From an uncultured Bacteroidia bacterium (GTDB lineage: Bacteria > Bacteroidota > Bacteroidia > Bacteroidales > UBA932): DNA of 64,000 bases. Positions 48,431 to 57,030 of this stretch are shown piece after piece (positions within the stretch are counted from its first letter, which is position 1; the number at the start of each line of letters is the position of its first letter). Location of the stretch: contig CACYZM010000001.1 of the NCBI GenBank assembly GCA_902778855.1, forward strand, positions 89,902 through 153,901, given 5' to 3'. The position numbers and the translations under genes are program-made. The notes under the pieces are model-generated. The model was given only the letters and a program-made list of their open reading frames with translations, was not told the origin of the DNA and searched no databases.

Positions 48431-49759
48431 TTGAAGCGCTTATTGACAGCCATTTTCGTGAGTTTGGTCCTGCTCTGCCCGCTTTTCGCCCAGACGCCGG
48501 TGGACGTCGCGCTGGTCGTTGCGGATACGGAGCGTCCGGAGGCTTCCGGACAGGGGCAGTTGCTGAGCGTCACGTTCGGCGACTACATCCTCTACACCTT
48601 CCTGCTCGACCGGGACACCACCGAAGCGGCCAGGCTCTCGCTGCTTCAGGCCACTTCGGTACAGGAACAACGGCTGAGCCTGCCCTTCCTGAAAGGAGAA
48701 CCGGGGCTGATCGATTTCCACTTCCATTTCTCGGCGGCCGATTCTTCGTGCACCGTCCGCTCCGGCCGCGACAGCTGCCGTTTCGAACGCGTGTTTCTCA
48801 GCCAGCGCAACCTGCAGTTCAATCCGCTGCCCGACGGGCGGGAAGATCTCCAACTCATCTCGCTGGACGTGCGCCGCGACACGAAGCAGCGCACTTCCTG
48901 GCCCGTGCTGGCCTTGATCATCGGCATTCTGCTGGGCGACCTGGCACTGTTCGTCTATCTGTACACCCGAAGGAAGAAACAGAAAGCGACCGCTTCTGCG
49001 GAGCCGGTCGCCATCTCATCGCGACGCTATGTCAACAGCGAACGCAATGCGGAAACCGGCATCTATCTGTTCGGCGGCTTCCGGGTCATCGCGGCGGAAG
49101 GCGCCGACATCACGTCCCAGTTCTCGCCCATTCTCCGCGAACTCCTGCTGCTGCTGATCTGCCACACGCCCAAAGGCGGCATCAGCTCCGAACAGATCAA
49201 GAATATCCTCTGGTACGACAAGGACGAAAAAAGCGCCATCAACAACCGTTCGGTCTCCCTCTTCAAACTGCGGGGGTTGCTGCGGGATGTCGGAACTTGC
49301 GAGATCCGCAGCGAACAGGGGCGCTGGTCGCTGGAAGCCCCTTCGGAGCTGGTGGACTACTACCGTTTCATCGATCTGGTCAAGGCGGGCGAACTGACCC
49401 GGACCCAGATCGAGGCGCTGCTCACACTGGTCGAGTACGGGCCCCTGCTCGAGGGCTTCAACGAACTCTGGGCGGATCCCCTCAAAGCCGATGTCACCGA
49501 CTCCATCCTTTCCGTCCTCACGCATTTCGCCCTGGGCCTGGACTTGCGCAGCCAGGCCGACCTGGTGCTCGACAGCTGCGATGCCATCAACAAGTTCGAC
49601 CCCCTCAACGAAACGGCGGTCGCCCTCAAGTGCAAAGCCTATCGCGAAAAAGGCAACAGCACCCTCGCGCGCCAGGTCTTCGCCAACTTCCAGAAAGAGT
49701 ACCAGGCGGTGTACGGCGAGCCGTTCCCGCGGGATTATTCCGAGATCATCGCCCCTTGA
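48431..49759 (+). CDS. Transmembrane SARP/OmpR-type one-component transcription regulator
   Basis: A 442-residue protein probably starting at TTG (48431), because Lys-Arg and a signal-peptide core follow at once and no ATG is near. Order: signal peptide (1-20), periplasmic beta-rich domain (about 22-155), one membrane helix (157-178), basic stop-transfer, winged-helix DNA-binding domain (about 210-310, IYLFGGFRVI to KLRGLLRDVG), and a C-terminal helical BTAD/TPR-like domain. This layout is a Bacteroidetes family that senses outside the inner membrane and binds DNA inside. It is divergent from the SusCD operon and likely regulates it; the fumarase gene follows. Confidence 0.8.
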   Translation: MKRLLTAIFVSLVLLCPLFAQTPVDVALVVADTERPEASGQGQLLSVTFGDYILYTFLLDRDTTEAARLSLLQATSVQEQRLSLPFLKGEPGLIDFHFHFSAADSSCTVRSGRDSCRFERVFLSQRNLQFNPLPDGREDLQLISLDVRRDTKQRTSWPVLALIIGILLGDLALFVYLYTRRKKQKATASAEPVAISSRRYVNSERNAETGIYLFGGFRVIAAEGADITSQFSPILRELLLLLICHTPKGGISSEQIKNILWYDKDEKSAINNRSVSLFKLRGLLRDVGTCEIRSEQGRWSLEAPSELVDYYRFIDLVKAGELTRTQIEALLTLVEYGPLLEGFNELWADPLKADVTDSILSVLTHFALGLDLRSQADLVLDSCDAINKFDPLNETAVALKCKAYREKGNSTLARQVFANFQKEYQAVYGEPFPRDYSEIIAP

Positions 49760-49786
49760 CAAGGTGGTCGTTTTTATGTATCTTTG
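49756..49786 (+). promoter_or_regulatory. Fumarase promoter (-33 TTG, -7 TATCTTTG)
   Basis: TTG at 49756-49758, a 20-nt spacer and TATCTTTG at 49779-49786 match the Bacteroidetes promoter pattern. The leader to the ATG at 49815 is about 25 nt. Confidence 0.75.
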
Positions 49787-49814
49787 CAGAATACGAAACA
49801 TTTAACTACACGAT

Positions 49815-51431
49815 ATGGAATTCAAATACGCTCCGATGTTTCAGCTGGGTGAAGACACCACTGAATACTACAAGATTCCCGGATCCGAGGCCTGGGTCTC
49901 GGTCGGCGACTTCGAAGGAAAGCCGATGCTGAAAGTGGCGCCCGAGGCGCTCACCGTCATGGCGAACACCGCCTTCCGCGACGTCTCGTTCATGCTCCGG
50001 CCGGCCCACAACGCCCAGGTCGCAAAGATCCTCTCCGACCCCGAGGCTTCCGAGAACGACAAATACGTGGCCCTGACGATGCTCCGCAACGCCGAAGTGG
50101 CCTGCAAGGGCAAGCTCCCGTTCTGCCAGGATACCGGCACGGCCATCATCCACGGCGAGAAAGGCCAGCAGGTCTGGACCGGTTTCTGCGACGAGGAAGC
50201 CCTCTCGAAAGGCGTCTTCAAGACCTACACCGAAGAGAATCTCCGCTACAGCCAGAACGCACCGCTGACCATGTATGAAGAGGTCAACACCAAGTGCAAC
50301 CTACCCGCCCAGATCGACATCGAAGCCACCGAAGGGATGGAATACCGCTTCCTCTGCGTGACCAAAGGCGGCGGCAGCGCCAACAAGAGCTACCTCTACC
50401 AGGAGACCAAGGCCATCCTCAACCCCGGCACCCTCGTGCCGTTCCTCGTGGGCAAGATGAAGACCCTCGGCACGGCCGCCTGCCCGCCGTACCACATCGC
50501 CTTCGTCATCGGCGGCACCTCCGCCGAGCGCAACCTCCTCACGGTTAAACTCGCCTCCTGCAAGTATTATGACAACCTGCCTACCACCGGCGACGCCACG
50601 GGCCGCGCTTTCCGCGACGTGGAACTCGAGAAACAGGTGTGGGAAGAGGCCTGCAAAATCGGCCTGGGCGCCCAGTTCGGCGGCAAATACATGGCCCACG
50701 ACGTGCGCATCATCCGCCTGCCGCGCCACGGCGCCAGCTGCCCCGTCGGCCTCGGCGTGAGCTGCTCGGCCGACCGCAACATCAAGTGCAAGATCAACAA
50801 GGACGGCGTCTGGATCGAGAAACTCGACGACAACCCGGGCCGCTGGATTCCGGAAGAACTCCGCCAGGCCGGCGAAGGTAATGCCGTGAAGATCAACCTC
50901 GACCAGCCTATGGCCGACGTTTGCAAGATCCTGACGAAATACCCCATCGGCACCCGCCTGAGCCTCAACGGCACCATCATCGTAGGCCGCGACATCGCTC
51001 ACGCGAAGATCAAGGAACGCCTCGACCGCGGTGAAGAAATGCCGCAGTATCTGAAAGAGCACCCCATCTACTACGCCGGTCCGGCCAAGACGCCCGCCGG
51101 CATGGCCTGCGGCTCCATGGGCCCCACCACGGCCGGCCGCATGGACCCGTACGTCGATCTCTTCCAGGATCACGGCGGCAGTATGATCATGCTGGCCAAG
51201 GGCAACCGCAGCCAGCAGGTGACCGACGCCTGCAAGAAGCACGGCGGCTTCTACCTCGGCTCGATCGGCGGCCCGGCCGCCATCCTGGCCCAGAACAACA
51301 TCAAGTCGATCGAATGCGTCGAATATCCGGAACTCGGTATGGAAGCCATCTGGAAAATCCGCGTCGAGAACTTCCCTGCCTTCATCCTGGTGGATGACAA
51401 GGGCAACGACTTCTTCGCGAAGTTCAAATAG
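49815..51431 (+). CDS. Class I fumarate hydratase (4Fe-4S)
   Basis: A 538-residue class I fumarase with both alpha and beta parts in one chain. The iron-sulfur Cys residues are expected in [10 protein letters not shown] (about residue 106) and in the later conserved Cys positions such as [22 protein letters not shown] and [21 protein letters not shown] are family signatures. It interconverts malate and fumarate in the reductive branch that feeds fumarate respiration; the cluster makes it oxygen-labile. It follows the regulator gene, has its own promoter and a bidirectional terminator. Confidence 0.95.
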   Translation: MEFKYAPMFQLGEDTTEYYKIPGSEAWVSVGDFEGKPMLKVAPEALTVMANTAFRDVSFMLRPAHNAQVAKILSDPEASENDKYVALTMLRNAEVACKGKLPFCQDTGTAIIHGEKGQQVWTGFCDEEALSKGVFKTYTEENLRYSQNAPLTMYEEVNTKCNLPAQIDIEATEGMEYRFLCVTKGGGSANKSYLYQETKAILNPGTLVPFLVGKMKTLGTAACPPYHIAFVIGGTSAERNLLTVKLASCKYYDNLPTTGDATGRAFRDVELEKQVWEEACKIGLGAQFGGKYMAHDVRIIRLPRHGASCPVGLGVSCSADRNIKCKINKDGVWIEKLDDNPGRWIPEELRQAGEGNAVKINLDQPMADVCKILTKYPIGTRLSLNGTIIVGRDIAHAKIKERLDRGEEMPQYLKEHPIYYAGPAKTPAGMACGSMGPTTAGRMDPYVDLFQDHGGSMIMLAKGNRSQQVTDACKKHGGFYLGSIGGPAAILAQNNIKSIECVEYPELGMEAIWKIRVENFPAFILVDDKGNDFFAKFK

Positions 51432-51444
51432 GACTTAACGCACA

Positions 51445-51479
51445 AAAAGAGAGCCCGGCCGCCAGCCGGGCTCTTTTTG
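51445..51479. terminator. Bidirectional Rho-independent terminator
   Basis: AGAGCCCGGC (51450-51459), a 5-nt loop and GCCGGGCTCT (51465-51474) are followed by TTTTTG. The A run before the left arm gives a T run on the other strand, so it serves both the fumarase gene and the convergent ABC transporter gene. Confidence 0.9.
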
Positions 51480-51480
51480 T

Positions 51481-53136
51481 CTATCGTTCGATCTCCAGGA
51501 CTTCGTCGCAGAGCGCTGCGACGGCAGGCCGGTGCGTAATGAAAATCATTGTACGGTCGGGATAGTCGGCGAAAATACGCGAGAACAATTCCCGCTCGGT
51601 CGCCTCATCGAGGGCGGCGCTGATCTCATCCAGCAAGAGGACGCTGCCGGGACGGAGCAGGCCGCGGGCGATGGCGATGCGCTGGGCCTGACCTTCGCTC
51701 AGGCCTACGCCCCGCTCGCCCAGCTCCGTATCGAGCCCGTCGGGCAGATTGAAGACGAAGTCGGCCGCGGCCGTGTGGAGCACACGCCGCATTTCCTCTT
51801 CCGTGGCGGAAGGTTTGGCCAACTGAAGGTTGAAGCGGACCGATCCGCTCATCAGCGTATTTCCCTGGGGCACGAAAACGAAATCGGGACGCGTCAGCGG
51901 CGAGACAGGATACTCCTGTCCGTCGCGACCGCCGCGGGCCGCCGTTTCGTAAAGCGTCAAGCGCCCGGAAGAGGGTTGGACCAGCGAGAGCATCAGGCGG
52001 AACAACGTCGTCTTGCCGACACCGGTCTGGCCGGTCAAGGCCGTTTTGCTGCCGGGGACGAAGTCGTGGGTGAAGTTGTCGAGCACCTGACGGTCGCCGC
52101 CGGCATAGCGGAAGCTGAGTTGCTCGGCGCGAACGCCGGCAACGCCGCTGACCACGGGAACCCGCTGCGAGTCAGCCTCGGAAAGCTGCTCCTGCTGCCG
52201 CAGTTCTTCGAGCCGGTCGATGCTGGTGGTCGTATGGATCAGCTGGGGAACCATATTCAGCAGCGTGAGGATCGGATTCTGGATCTGGCCGACCAACTGC
52301 AGGAACGAAGTCATCACACCGAAGGTGATGGCGCCCACGCGCAACTGCAGACCGCCCCAGACGAAAGCCAGGAGATAGCCCAGGCCAAAACAGGCCGCCA
52401 GGACCGAGCGGGTGAAAACCGTAAAGCGGGAGCGCCGCTTCACCCGGCCCATCAGGCTTTCCTGCGTCGAGTCGAGCCGGTCGGTAACCCACTGCTCGCT
52501 GCCCAGGGAGCGGAGGGTCGCGTTGTGCTCCATCCCTTCCTGTACCTGCATCTGGATCCGGCTTTCATCTTCCCGGATATCCTGCGTCATCTGCCGGAGC
52601 GGACGGGAAATGACCTTGCCGAAGATCAGGACGAGCGGCGTAAGGAGCAGCAGCACCCAGGCCAGCGTGCGGTCCATCGAATACATCAGCAGAAAAGCGC
52701 CGGTCAACTGGATCAGCGTAACAACCGCCCGGGGGAGCAGGTCGGTCGTAGCCGTGCCCACCACATCGATGTCTTTGGAAAGCCGGGAGGTGATGTCCCC
52801 CGAATGGATTTCCTTGTCGGCATAGAGCTGCCGCGAGAAGAGGCGGCTGAAGATGTCGAGCCGGAGGTCGTTGGTCTGCTTCGTCAGGGCGACGGTGGAC
52901 ATATAGTAATACACCTGCCGCAGGATCACGCCGCCCAGGACGACCACGACCAGCAGGATGATCATCCAGATGATGTCGGTACGCGTGCCCGTGCGGATGG
53001 TCTCGTCGATGAACCGGCGGCAGAGCCAGACCATCAGCAGGCTCAGGAAAGCCTGCGCAATGCCCAAGACGATCCGGACGAGGGTATTCCAGCGAATCCC
53101 CGCCATCTCGTGCCAAAGCCAGCGGAAGTATTTCAT
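51481..53136 (-). CDS. ABC exporter, fused membrane and ATPase domains
   Basis: A 551-residue half-transporter: six membrane helices in about residues 1-300, then an ATPase with Walker A GQTGVGKTT, signature LSEGQAQRIAIARGL, Walker B SVLLLDEISAALD and the switch His in FITHRP. The architecture is that of peptide or lipid exporters (MsbA/McjD-like). It lacks an N-terminal C39 peptidase domain. It is the last gene in the four-gene cluster with PqqD, S26-like and HprK-like proteins, so a modified-peptide substrate is inferred. ATG 53136 overlaps the PqqD stop by 4 nt. Confidence 0.88.
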   Translation of the reverse strand: MKYFRWLWHEMAGIRWNTLVRIVLGIAQAFLSLLMVWLCRRFIDETIRTGTRTDIIWMIILLVVVVLGGVILRQVYYYMSTVALTKQTNDLRLDIFSRLFSRQLYADKEIHSGDITSRLSKDIDVVGTATTDLLPRAVVTLIQLTGAFLLMYSMDRTLAWVLLLLTPLVLIFGKVISRPLRQMTQDIREDESRIQMQVQEGMEHNATLRSLGSEQWVTDRLDSTQESLMGRVKRRSRFTVFTRSVLAACFGLGYLLAFVWGGLQLRVGAITFGVMTSFLQLVGQIQNPILTLLNMVPQLIHTTTSIDRLEELRQQEQLSEADSQRVPVVSGVAGVRAEQLSFRYAGGDRQVLDNFTHDFVPGSKTALTGQTGVGKTTLFRLMLSLVQPSSGRLTLYETAARGGRDGQEYPVSPLTRPDFVFVPQGNTLMSGSVRFNLQLAKPSATEEEMRRVLHTAAADFVFNLPDGLDTELGERGVGLSEGQAQRIAIARGLLRPGSVLLLDEISAALDEATERELFSRIFADYPDRTMIFITHRPAVAALCDEVLEIER

Positions 53137-53402
53137 TCCACCACGCCCAGCTCCTTCCACTGGGTCAGGATGCGGTCTACGTCGGCGCGGGCCGTGGCCA
53201 GGTCAACGTCGTATTCTTCACAAAGCGCCGCGGCGATGGAATCGACCGTAAAGTCGCCCTGTTCGCCGGCCTGGTTCCAGATCCAGGCGGCCGTGTCGTT
53301 GATCGAGAGCAGTTTTCCGAAATCGATGGCCCCCAGGCCTTCGCCCACGATCACTTTTTCGCCGCACACTTCGCGCAGCACGAATCCTTCTTTCCTTTTC
53401 AT
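53133..53402 (-). CDS. PqqD-like (RRE) protein
   Basis: An 89-residue protein of the PqqD fold: MKRKEGFVLREVCGEKVIV, then the typical LLSINDTAAWIWNQ and the winged-helix part ending TQWKELGVVE. PqqD-like domains bind the leader peptides of ribosomally made, modified peptides and present them to maturation enzymes. It overlaps both neighbours by 4 nt. The upstream frame beyond 53402 lies in the S26-like gene and is not used. Confidence 0.87.
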   Translation of the reverse strand: MKRKEGFVLREVCGEKVIVGEGLGAIDFGKLLSINDTAAWIWNQAGEQGDFTVDSIAAALCEEYDVDLATARADVDRILTQWKELGVVE

Positions 53403-53857
53403 TGTATGTCGATATTGCGGATTATCGTCCGTTTGTAAACCGCCAGGATCCAGCGGCGGACCGGCAGGAGCCGCCGCCACCAGCGCGCCCGGCGCTGCAT
53501 TTTCGGCGTATCGAGCCGCCGGTGCGTTCCGTCCTCCCCCACGACCTCGTCGGCCCGGGCCAGCACGTCTTCGGGCCGGCAGACTTCCTGCCCCCGGATA
53601 TTGCCATCGCCCATGAGCACGACGCGTTCCTCCGACACCTCCATCACGCGGTGCAGCACATACCGCCGCCCGTCGATCCGGGCCAGCACCACGTCGCCGG
53701 GACGGATCGTTCCGGGACGGGTCAGGACCACGCTCTCGCGCCCGCCCAGGATGAAGGGCAGCATGCTGCGCCCTTTGACCCGCATCGTCACGGCCATTCC
53801 CTCTTCCACCAGCGACACGGCGTCGCGGATGATCTGTTCGTCCGTCACTTCCTTCAT
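53399..53857 (-). CDS. S24/S26-like serine protease, possible leader peptidase
   Basis: A 152-residue protein with the nucleophile motif VKGRSMLPF (Ser31), then RPGDVVLARIDGRRYVLHRV. His69 sits where the S26B (SipW/ER-type) His is found, and no clear catalytic Lys is seen, so a Ser/His S26B-like site is likely. The C-terminus is basic with an aromatic-rich helix but no N-terminal membrane anchor. In this cluster it is a candidate for removing a leader peptide. It overlaps its neighbours by 4 nt each. Confidence 0.78.
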   Translation of the reverse strand: MKEVTDEQIIRDAVSLVEEGMAVTMRVKGRSMLPFILGGRESVVLTRPGTIRPGDVVLARIDGRRYVLHRVMEVSEERVVLMGDGNIRGQEVCRPEDVLARADEVVGEDGTHRRLDTPKMQRRARWWRRLLPVRRWILAVYKRTIIRNIDIQ

Positions 53858-54741
53858 GACTCTTCCTGCGTAATCACGTCCCGGCACAATTGCGCCGCCG
53901 CCGCATCAGGCAAGCAATCCAAATGCCAGACCGGAACCTGCGCGGCCAGCGCATTCTCCGTCTCGTGCAGTCCGTCGGCCAGGCTGCGGTCCCAGCGCTT
54001 GCCCGAGATGCTCGTGAGCAGCGAGGCATAGGCCGAAATCCCGCGGAGCCGCCGGATGGCATTGTACGGCGCCTGGGCCAGTTGCACAAACCCGCCCGCA
54101 GGCAGGTCGACGTTGCGGTAGCAAGGCGTCTTCCCGCTCCACGGCGAGCCATACACCCGCGCCGAGCCGTCGGGAAACACCCGGACCACCGGATTGTCGT
54201 CATTGATCAGTTCCGACCCCGGCACGTGTTTGAGCCAAAGCCGTGCATGCGTACTCTTTCCCGTCCCCGACTTACCCAGGAACAGGTATCCTTTTCCTTC
54301 GTATCCGATCACGGCAGCGTGGAAAAGCGCCGTCCCCAGCTTCGCCGTGGACAAGGCATACATCACCATCAGCGCGTTCCCCAACGCAAAGGCGCCGTGC
54401 GCGACCAGGGCCAGCGAAGCCTCGCGGAAATCGCCGGACACCCGCATCTTCCCCGCCAGATGGTTCCAAAGCAGGAACTCAAACCAGTTCTCGCCCGCCG
54501 GCGTCCGGAACACCCGGATCTGCGACCCCTCATCGTCCTGCTCGAACTCCAGCACCGCCCCCCGCGGCATAGTCAACGCCGCCTCCGGCACCACCTCCAA
54601 TCGAAAGATCGGAGCCACAGCCGAGACCTCGGCGCCGACCGCGAACGGAGCATACGGCGCAAACGCCTCCGACAACTCAATCCCGTCGGAAACCCGCACC
54701 GAAAACCGATGGCCTGCAACCTGATAACTTGTCTCCCGCAT
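53854..54741 (-). CDS. HPr kinase-like (HprK/PEPCK-fold) kinase
   Basis: A 295-residue protein with an N-terminal alpha/beta domain and a C-terminal HprK-type kinase domain. The P-loop is LGKSGTGKSTHARLW (about 155-169), FHAAVI lies near residue 140 and the acidic INDDNPVV at 179-186. Such stand-alone HPr-kinase-like proteins occur in lasso-peptide and related RiPP clusters, and no HPr is nearby. ATG 54741 is set by the promoter box 8 nt upstream. It is the first gene of the kinase-S26-PqqD-ABC operon. Confidence 0.8.
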   Translation of the reverse strand: MRETSYQVAGHRFSVRVSDGIELSEAFAPYAPFAVGAEVSAVAPIFRLEVVPEAALTMPRGAVLEFEQDDEGSQIRVFRTPAGENWFEFLLWNHLAGKMRVSGDFREASLALVAHGAFALGNALMVMYALSTAKLGTALFHAAVIGYEGKGYLFLGKSGTGKSTHARLWLKHVPGSELINDDNPVVRVFPDGSARVYGSPWSGKTPCYRNVDLPAGGFVQLAQAPYNAIRRLRGISAYASLLTSISGKRWDRSLADGLHETENALAAQVPVWHLDCLPDAAAAQLCRDVITQEES

Positions 54742-54749
54742 TGCAGACA

Positions 54750-54781
54750 CAAAGGTATTGATAAAATCGCAAACTTACCAA
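54750..54781 (-). promoter_or_regulatory. Promoter of the HprK-like operon
   Basis: On the minus strand TTG (54781-54779), a 21-nt spacer and TACCTTTG (54757-54750). The box ends 8 nt before the ATG at 54741, so the leader is only a few bases. Confidence 0.65.
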
Positions 54782-55014
54782 CCGTTCCTCCAAAACCACC
54801 CGCCTGGAGCACCCGCCTGGAGCACCCCGTCCGGCGGCTTCAACCGGCAATCAGAACACCCAGATGCGGTAAACCCAAGTCATGATTATCCATCAGTCCT
54901 TTCCCGCAGGTCTTTAACAGCGACCGACAACCGACCGCCGGATGACCGAAAAAACAGCCGCGCGTTCCGATTCCAGGACCTTCGCGCGTTCCGACACCAG
55001 GGATTTCCCAAGAC
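54782..55014. other. Non-coding spacer with short repeats
   Basis: No supported gene. It contains two tandem copies of a 13-nt unit CACCCGCCTGGAG near 54798-54825 and a degenerate repeat around CGCGTTCCGA (54960 and 54985). A 17-codon minus-strand frame (54840-54893) has an AGGA upstream but no other support. Confidence 0.6.
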
Positions 55015-55138
55015 TTTTGCCGCGACAGGATTCCGCGGGGGTGTTGGCGTCCTGTCGTGGCAGCGTTTTGGGGGTTTTGGCTCGTTTTCCTGCCGCCACA
55101 GGACTCTCTCCCGGGGCATTAATCCTGTCGCGGCAAAA
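55015..55138 (-). repeat. 124-bp bipartite palindromic unit, left copy
   Basis: Two imperfect palindromes. The first pairs 55018-55030 with 55050-55062, the second 55091-55103 with 55123-55135. Arms read TGCCGCGACAGGA and its complement, with outer TTTT/AAAA on the unit ends. Both loops are exactly 19 nt. A T/G-rich spacer (55063-55090) separates them. It is inverted relative to the copy at 57031-57154. The right edge encodes the transposase C-terminus. Confidence 0.9.
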
Positions 55139-56132
55139 CAAGGCACCGCCGCAACTGCGCCGCCGTCACTCTCTTTCCGGATAACCCGGCTTTTCCGACC
55201 CAAGTTCGCCTGTCATCGGCGTTTGCAAAACGGGCACGCTGAACATCCTGCTCGATGTGCCGATACAAAGCCGCTCGTTCCGTCTGGCTCAACGCATATA
55301 GGGTAATGCCTTCATCCCGGCCCTTCACACGGGGAACATAATAGTCATCTATCAGCCGGCAAAGCTCCAAATCCGTCATCAGGCTGGTATTGACACGACC
55401 CTGTTCATTCAACAGCATTTGCTTTCGGTCTGCATCAGGCACCCCCTGCTCAATCAAGTCGATCGTGATGATCGGCGTGTCGGACTCTTCTCTTCGCTGA
55501 TCTTCTTCAACCCGTTCATCCGTGACTTTGTTCATCTGGAACAGGAAGTTCCGGGGAGAAATGTAAATCTGTTTCACATACCCGGTATCGATGATGTCTT
55601 CCCGCAGCAACAAACCATTCTGATCCATCCGGTATCGTTCCGGTACTGAAACATTCCGCGTCAAGTACCGGTGTCGGAACTTTGAAGGCAACAAATTGTC
55701 TTTGTCCGGCGATGATTTTCCAAAATCTTTCTGAAAAAAGGAATTGACCGAACAATGGGGATATGCGAATGGCGTGGCCACCAAACCGTGATGAAGCCCT
55801 TGCCGGTTCACATAATTGAGGGCCGTCAGCAAACGGACAAGACCCTCGATCTCCGTAATGAACGCTTGCCTTTCACCCAAACGGCCGCTCCGACCGTACC
55901 GCGCATTGAAATAACGGCTATAGGCATATCTGTCCCGTTGAACGAAGTCGACCGGATCGTCGGTCTGGACAATGATGTGCCGGTGCGTGGACATAAACCC
56001 TTCCGCCAACAATCGGCTTTCCGTGAACAAGACCGTTTCAGCCAGACAATTGAATCCCCGGATCATATCGGCCTCTGACCGGTAAAGGACTTCGTCATGA
56101 GAAGCGATGCAAATATGATAGGTTTTTCTCAT
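55119..56132 (-). CDS. REP-associated tyrosine transposase-like protein (Y1/HUH)
   Basis: A 337-residue protein from ATG 56132. The N-terminal half has the Y1 transposase pattern: a His-x-His motif in FMSTHRHIIVQTDD (His50, His52), YSRYFNARYGRSGRLGERQAF, and the candidate nucleophile Tyr107 in LNYVNRQGLHHGLV followed by AYPHCSVNSF. The C-terminal ~190 residues exceed usual RAYT length and include a helical segment (TDLELCRLIDDYY, ALSQTERAALYRHI) perhaps for DNA binding. HUH enzymes cut single-stranded hairpin DNA. The last codons (LVLPRQD) are encoded by the left palindromic unit. It is downstream of the Myb-repeat gene by 23 nt. Confidence 0.75.
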   Translation of the reverse strand: MRKTYHICIASHDEVLYRSEADMIRGFNCLAETVLFTESRLLAEGFMSTHRHIIVQTDDPVDFVQRDRYAYSRYFNARYGRSGRLGERQAFITEIEGLVRLLTALNYVNRQGLHHGLVATPFAYPHCSVNSFFQKDFGKSSPDKDNLLPSKFRHRYLTRNVSVPERYRMDQNGLLLREDIIDTGYVKQIYISPRNFLFQMNKVTDERVEEDQRREESDTPIITIDLIEQGVPDADRKQMLLNEQGRVNTSLMTDLELCRLIDDYYVPRVKGRDEGITLYALSQTERAALYRHIEQDVQRARFANADDRRTWVGKAGLSGKRVTAAQLRRCLVLPRQD

Positions 56133-56155
56133 CGCCCACCGATGATCGATAGCGA

Positions 56156-56794
56156 TTACATCGGGTTGTCCGTAGGGCTTGTCGCCAGCTCGCTTGCCAC
56201 CGGATCGCTTTGCGCCGGCGTGCAAAGTCCGGTTTTATCGGCGCGGGAAATGATGGAACCGAGCGTCCTGCCATGGATTGCGGCAATCTGGGCAAGAGCA
56301 ACCAGCATGTCGCGATAATCCGCCAGTTCCTGTTTGAGTTGTTCGGTTTCTTCTTTCGACCAGGGCGCGAAGGATCTTGGATGCGCAGGGTCGCGAATCG
56401 TGTTTTCGTGGCTGGCTTTTTCGCGCGGTTCCATCAGGCCGATTTCGACCAGTTTCTTCTCTGCTTCGGAGCGAAGCCTTCCCAATAGTTTGGCGCATCC
56501 GGCCGGGGAGTAGCCCTGCGAATAAAACCGGCCCAGGCGATCCACTTCTTCCTCGTTCCAGGGCTCCCCTTTCCGGGACAGGTTCTTGACCAGTTCGCCC
56601 GCCTCCATTAGTTTGATCCGGATCGCATTGACTGTCCGATGGACTGTCGCGGCAATTTCTTCGATCCGCATCCCATTCCGGAATGACTCACACACATTTT
56701 CGCGCTCTTCTTTTGTCCAGGCCTCATTGAAACGGGCGGCCTCCCGTTTGATTTCCGCCATCCTCTCTTCCGGCAGATTGTAATACGTACTCAT
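56156..56794 (-). CDS. Protein with three Myb/SANT-like HTH repeats
   Basis: A 212-residue soluble protein made of three similar trihelical repeats, each opening with Trp plus acidic residues: AWTKEERENV (25-34), PWNEEEVDRL (78-87) and PWSKEETEQL (144-153). Each continues into a helix-turn-helix, for example IEEIAATVHRTVNAIRIKL and LGSIISRADKTGL. This resembles Myb/SANT-like DNA-binding folds. It is transcribed with the RAYT-like gene and lies inside the palindrome-bounded element, so binding to the palindromes or to target DNA is the obvious hypothesis. I do not recognise a named family. Confidence 0.7.
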   Translation of the reverse strand: MSTYYNLPEERMAEIKREAARFNEAWTKEERENVCESFRNGMRIEEIAATVHRTVNAIRIKLMEAGELVKNLSRKGEPWNEEEVDRLGRFYSQGYSPAGCAKLLGRLRSEAEKKLVEIGLMEPREKASHENTIRDPAHPRSFAPWSKEETEQLKQELADYRDMLVALAQIAAIHGRTLGSIISRADKTGLCTPAQSDPVASELATSPTDNPM

Positions 56795-57030
56795 AGCGTC
56801 GCTTTGCTTTTTTCAGCAAAGTAACAACGCGATTTTCATTTTGCTCCGACAAGAAAGCAAAATCGGATATCGACCATTATCATATTGATAATCTTGATTT
56901 TAAAAATACGGGCAACTACTCTTTTCAACGGATTACCCGTTTTCTTTGAAAAAGAAGTCTCTCGGAAACACGGATACGCCTCATTCAAACACGGGTCTGC
57001 ACACTTTGGGCTCCGTCCAAATGCAAAGAC
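56795..57030. other. Upstream region of the Myb-repeat gene
   Basis: AT-richer than its surroundings and without a supported gene. The minus strand reads TTACTTTG at 56824-56817, one base from TAnnTTTG, 23 nt before the ATG at 56794; this is the likely promoter. The minus-strand frame that crosses it (56836-57201) runs through the repeat and is judged non-coding. Confidence 0.5.

Noticed and set aside
48431..49759. SusR/hybrid two-component or anti-sigma interpretation of the SusCD regulator
   Set aside because: There is no kinase, sigma or FecR-like domain; the winged-helix plus TPR-like C-terminus fits the SARP-type transmembrane family.
54840..54893. A 17-codon minus-strand frame (MDNHDLGLPHLGVLIAG) upstream of the HprK-like cassette as a RiPP precursor
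   Set aside because: An AGGA lies upstream, but the peptide is too short for a leader plus core and it lies beyond the cassette promoter. No Cys/Ser/Thr-rich core is present. Not supported without conservation.
54886..55203. A 105-codon minus-strand frame across the left palindromic unit
   Set aside because: It is read through the repeat and its flanks; a similar frame on the right (56836-57201) arises from the same repeat. There is no start context or domain.
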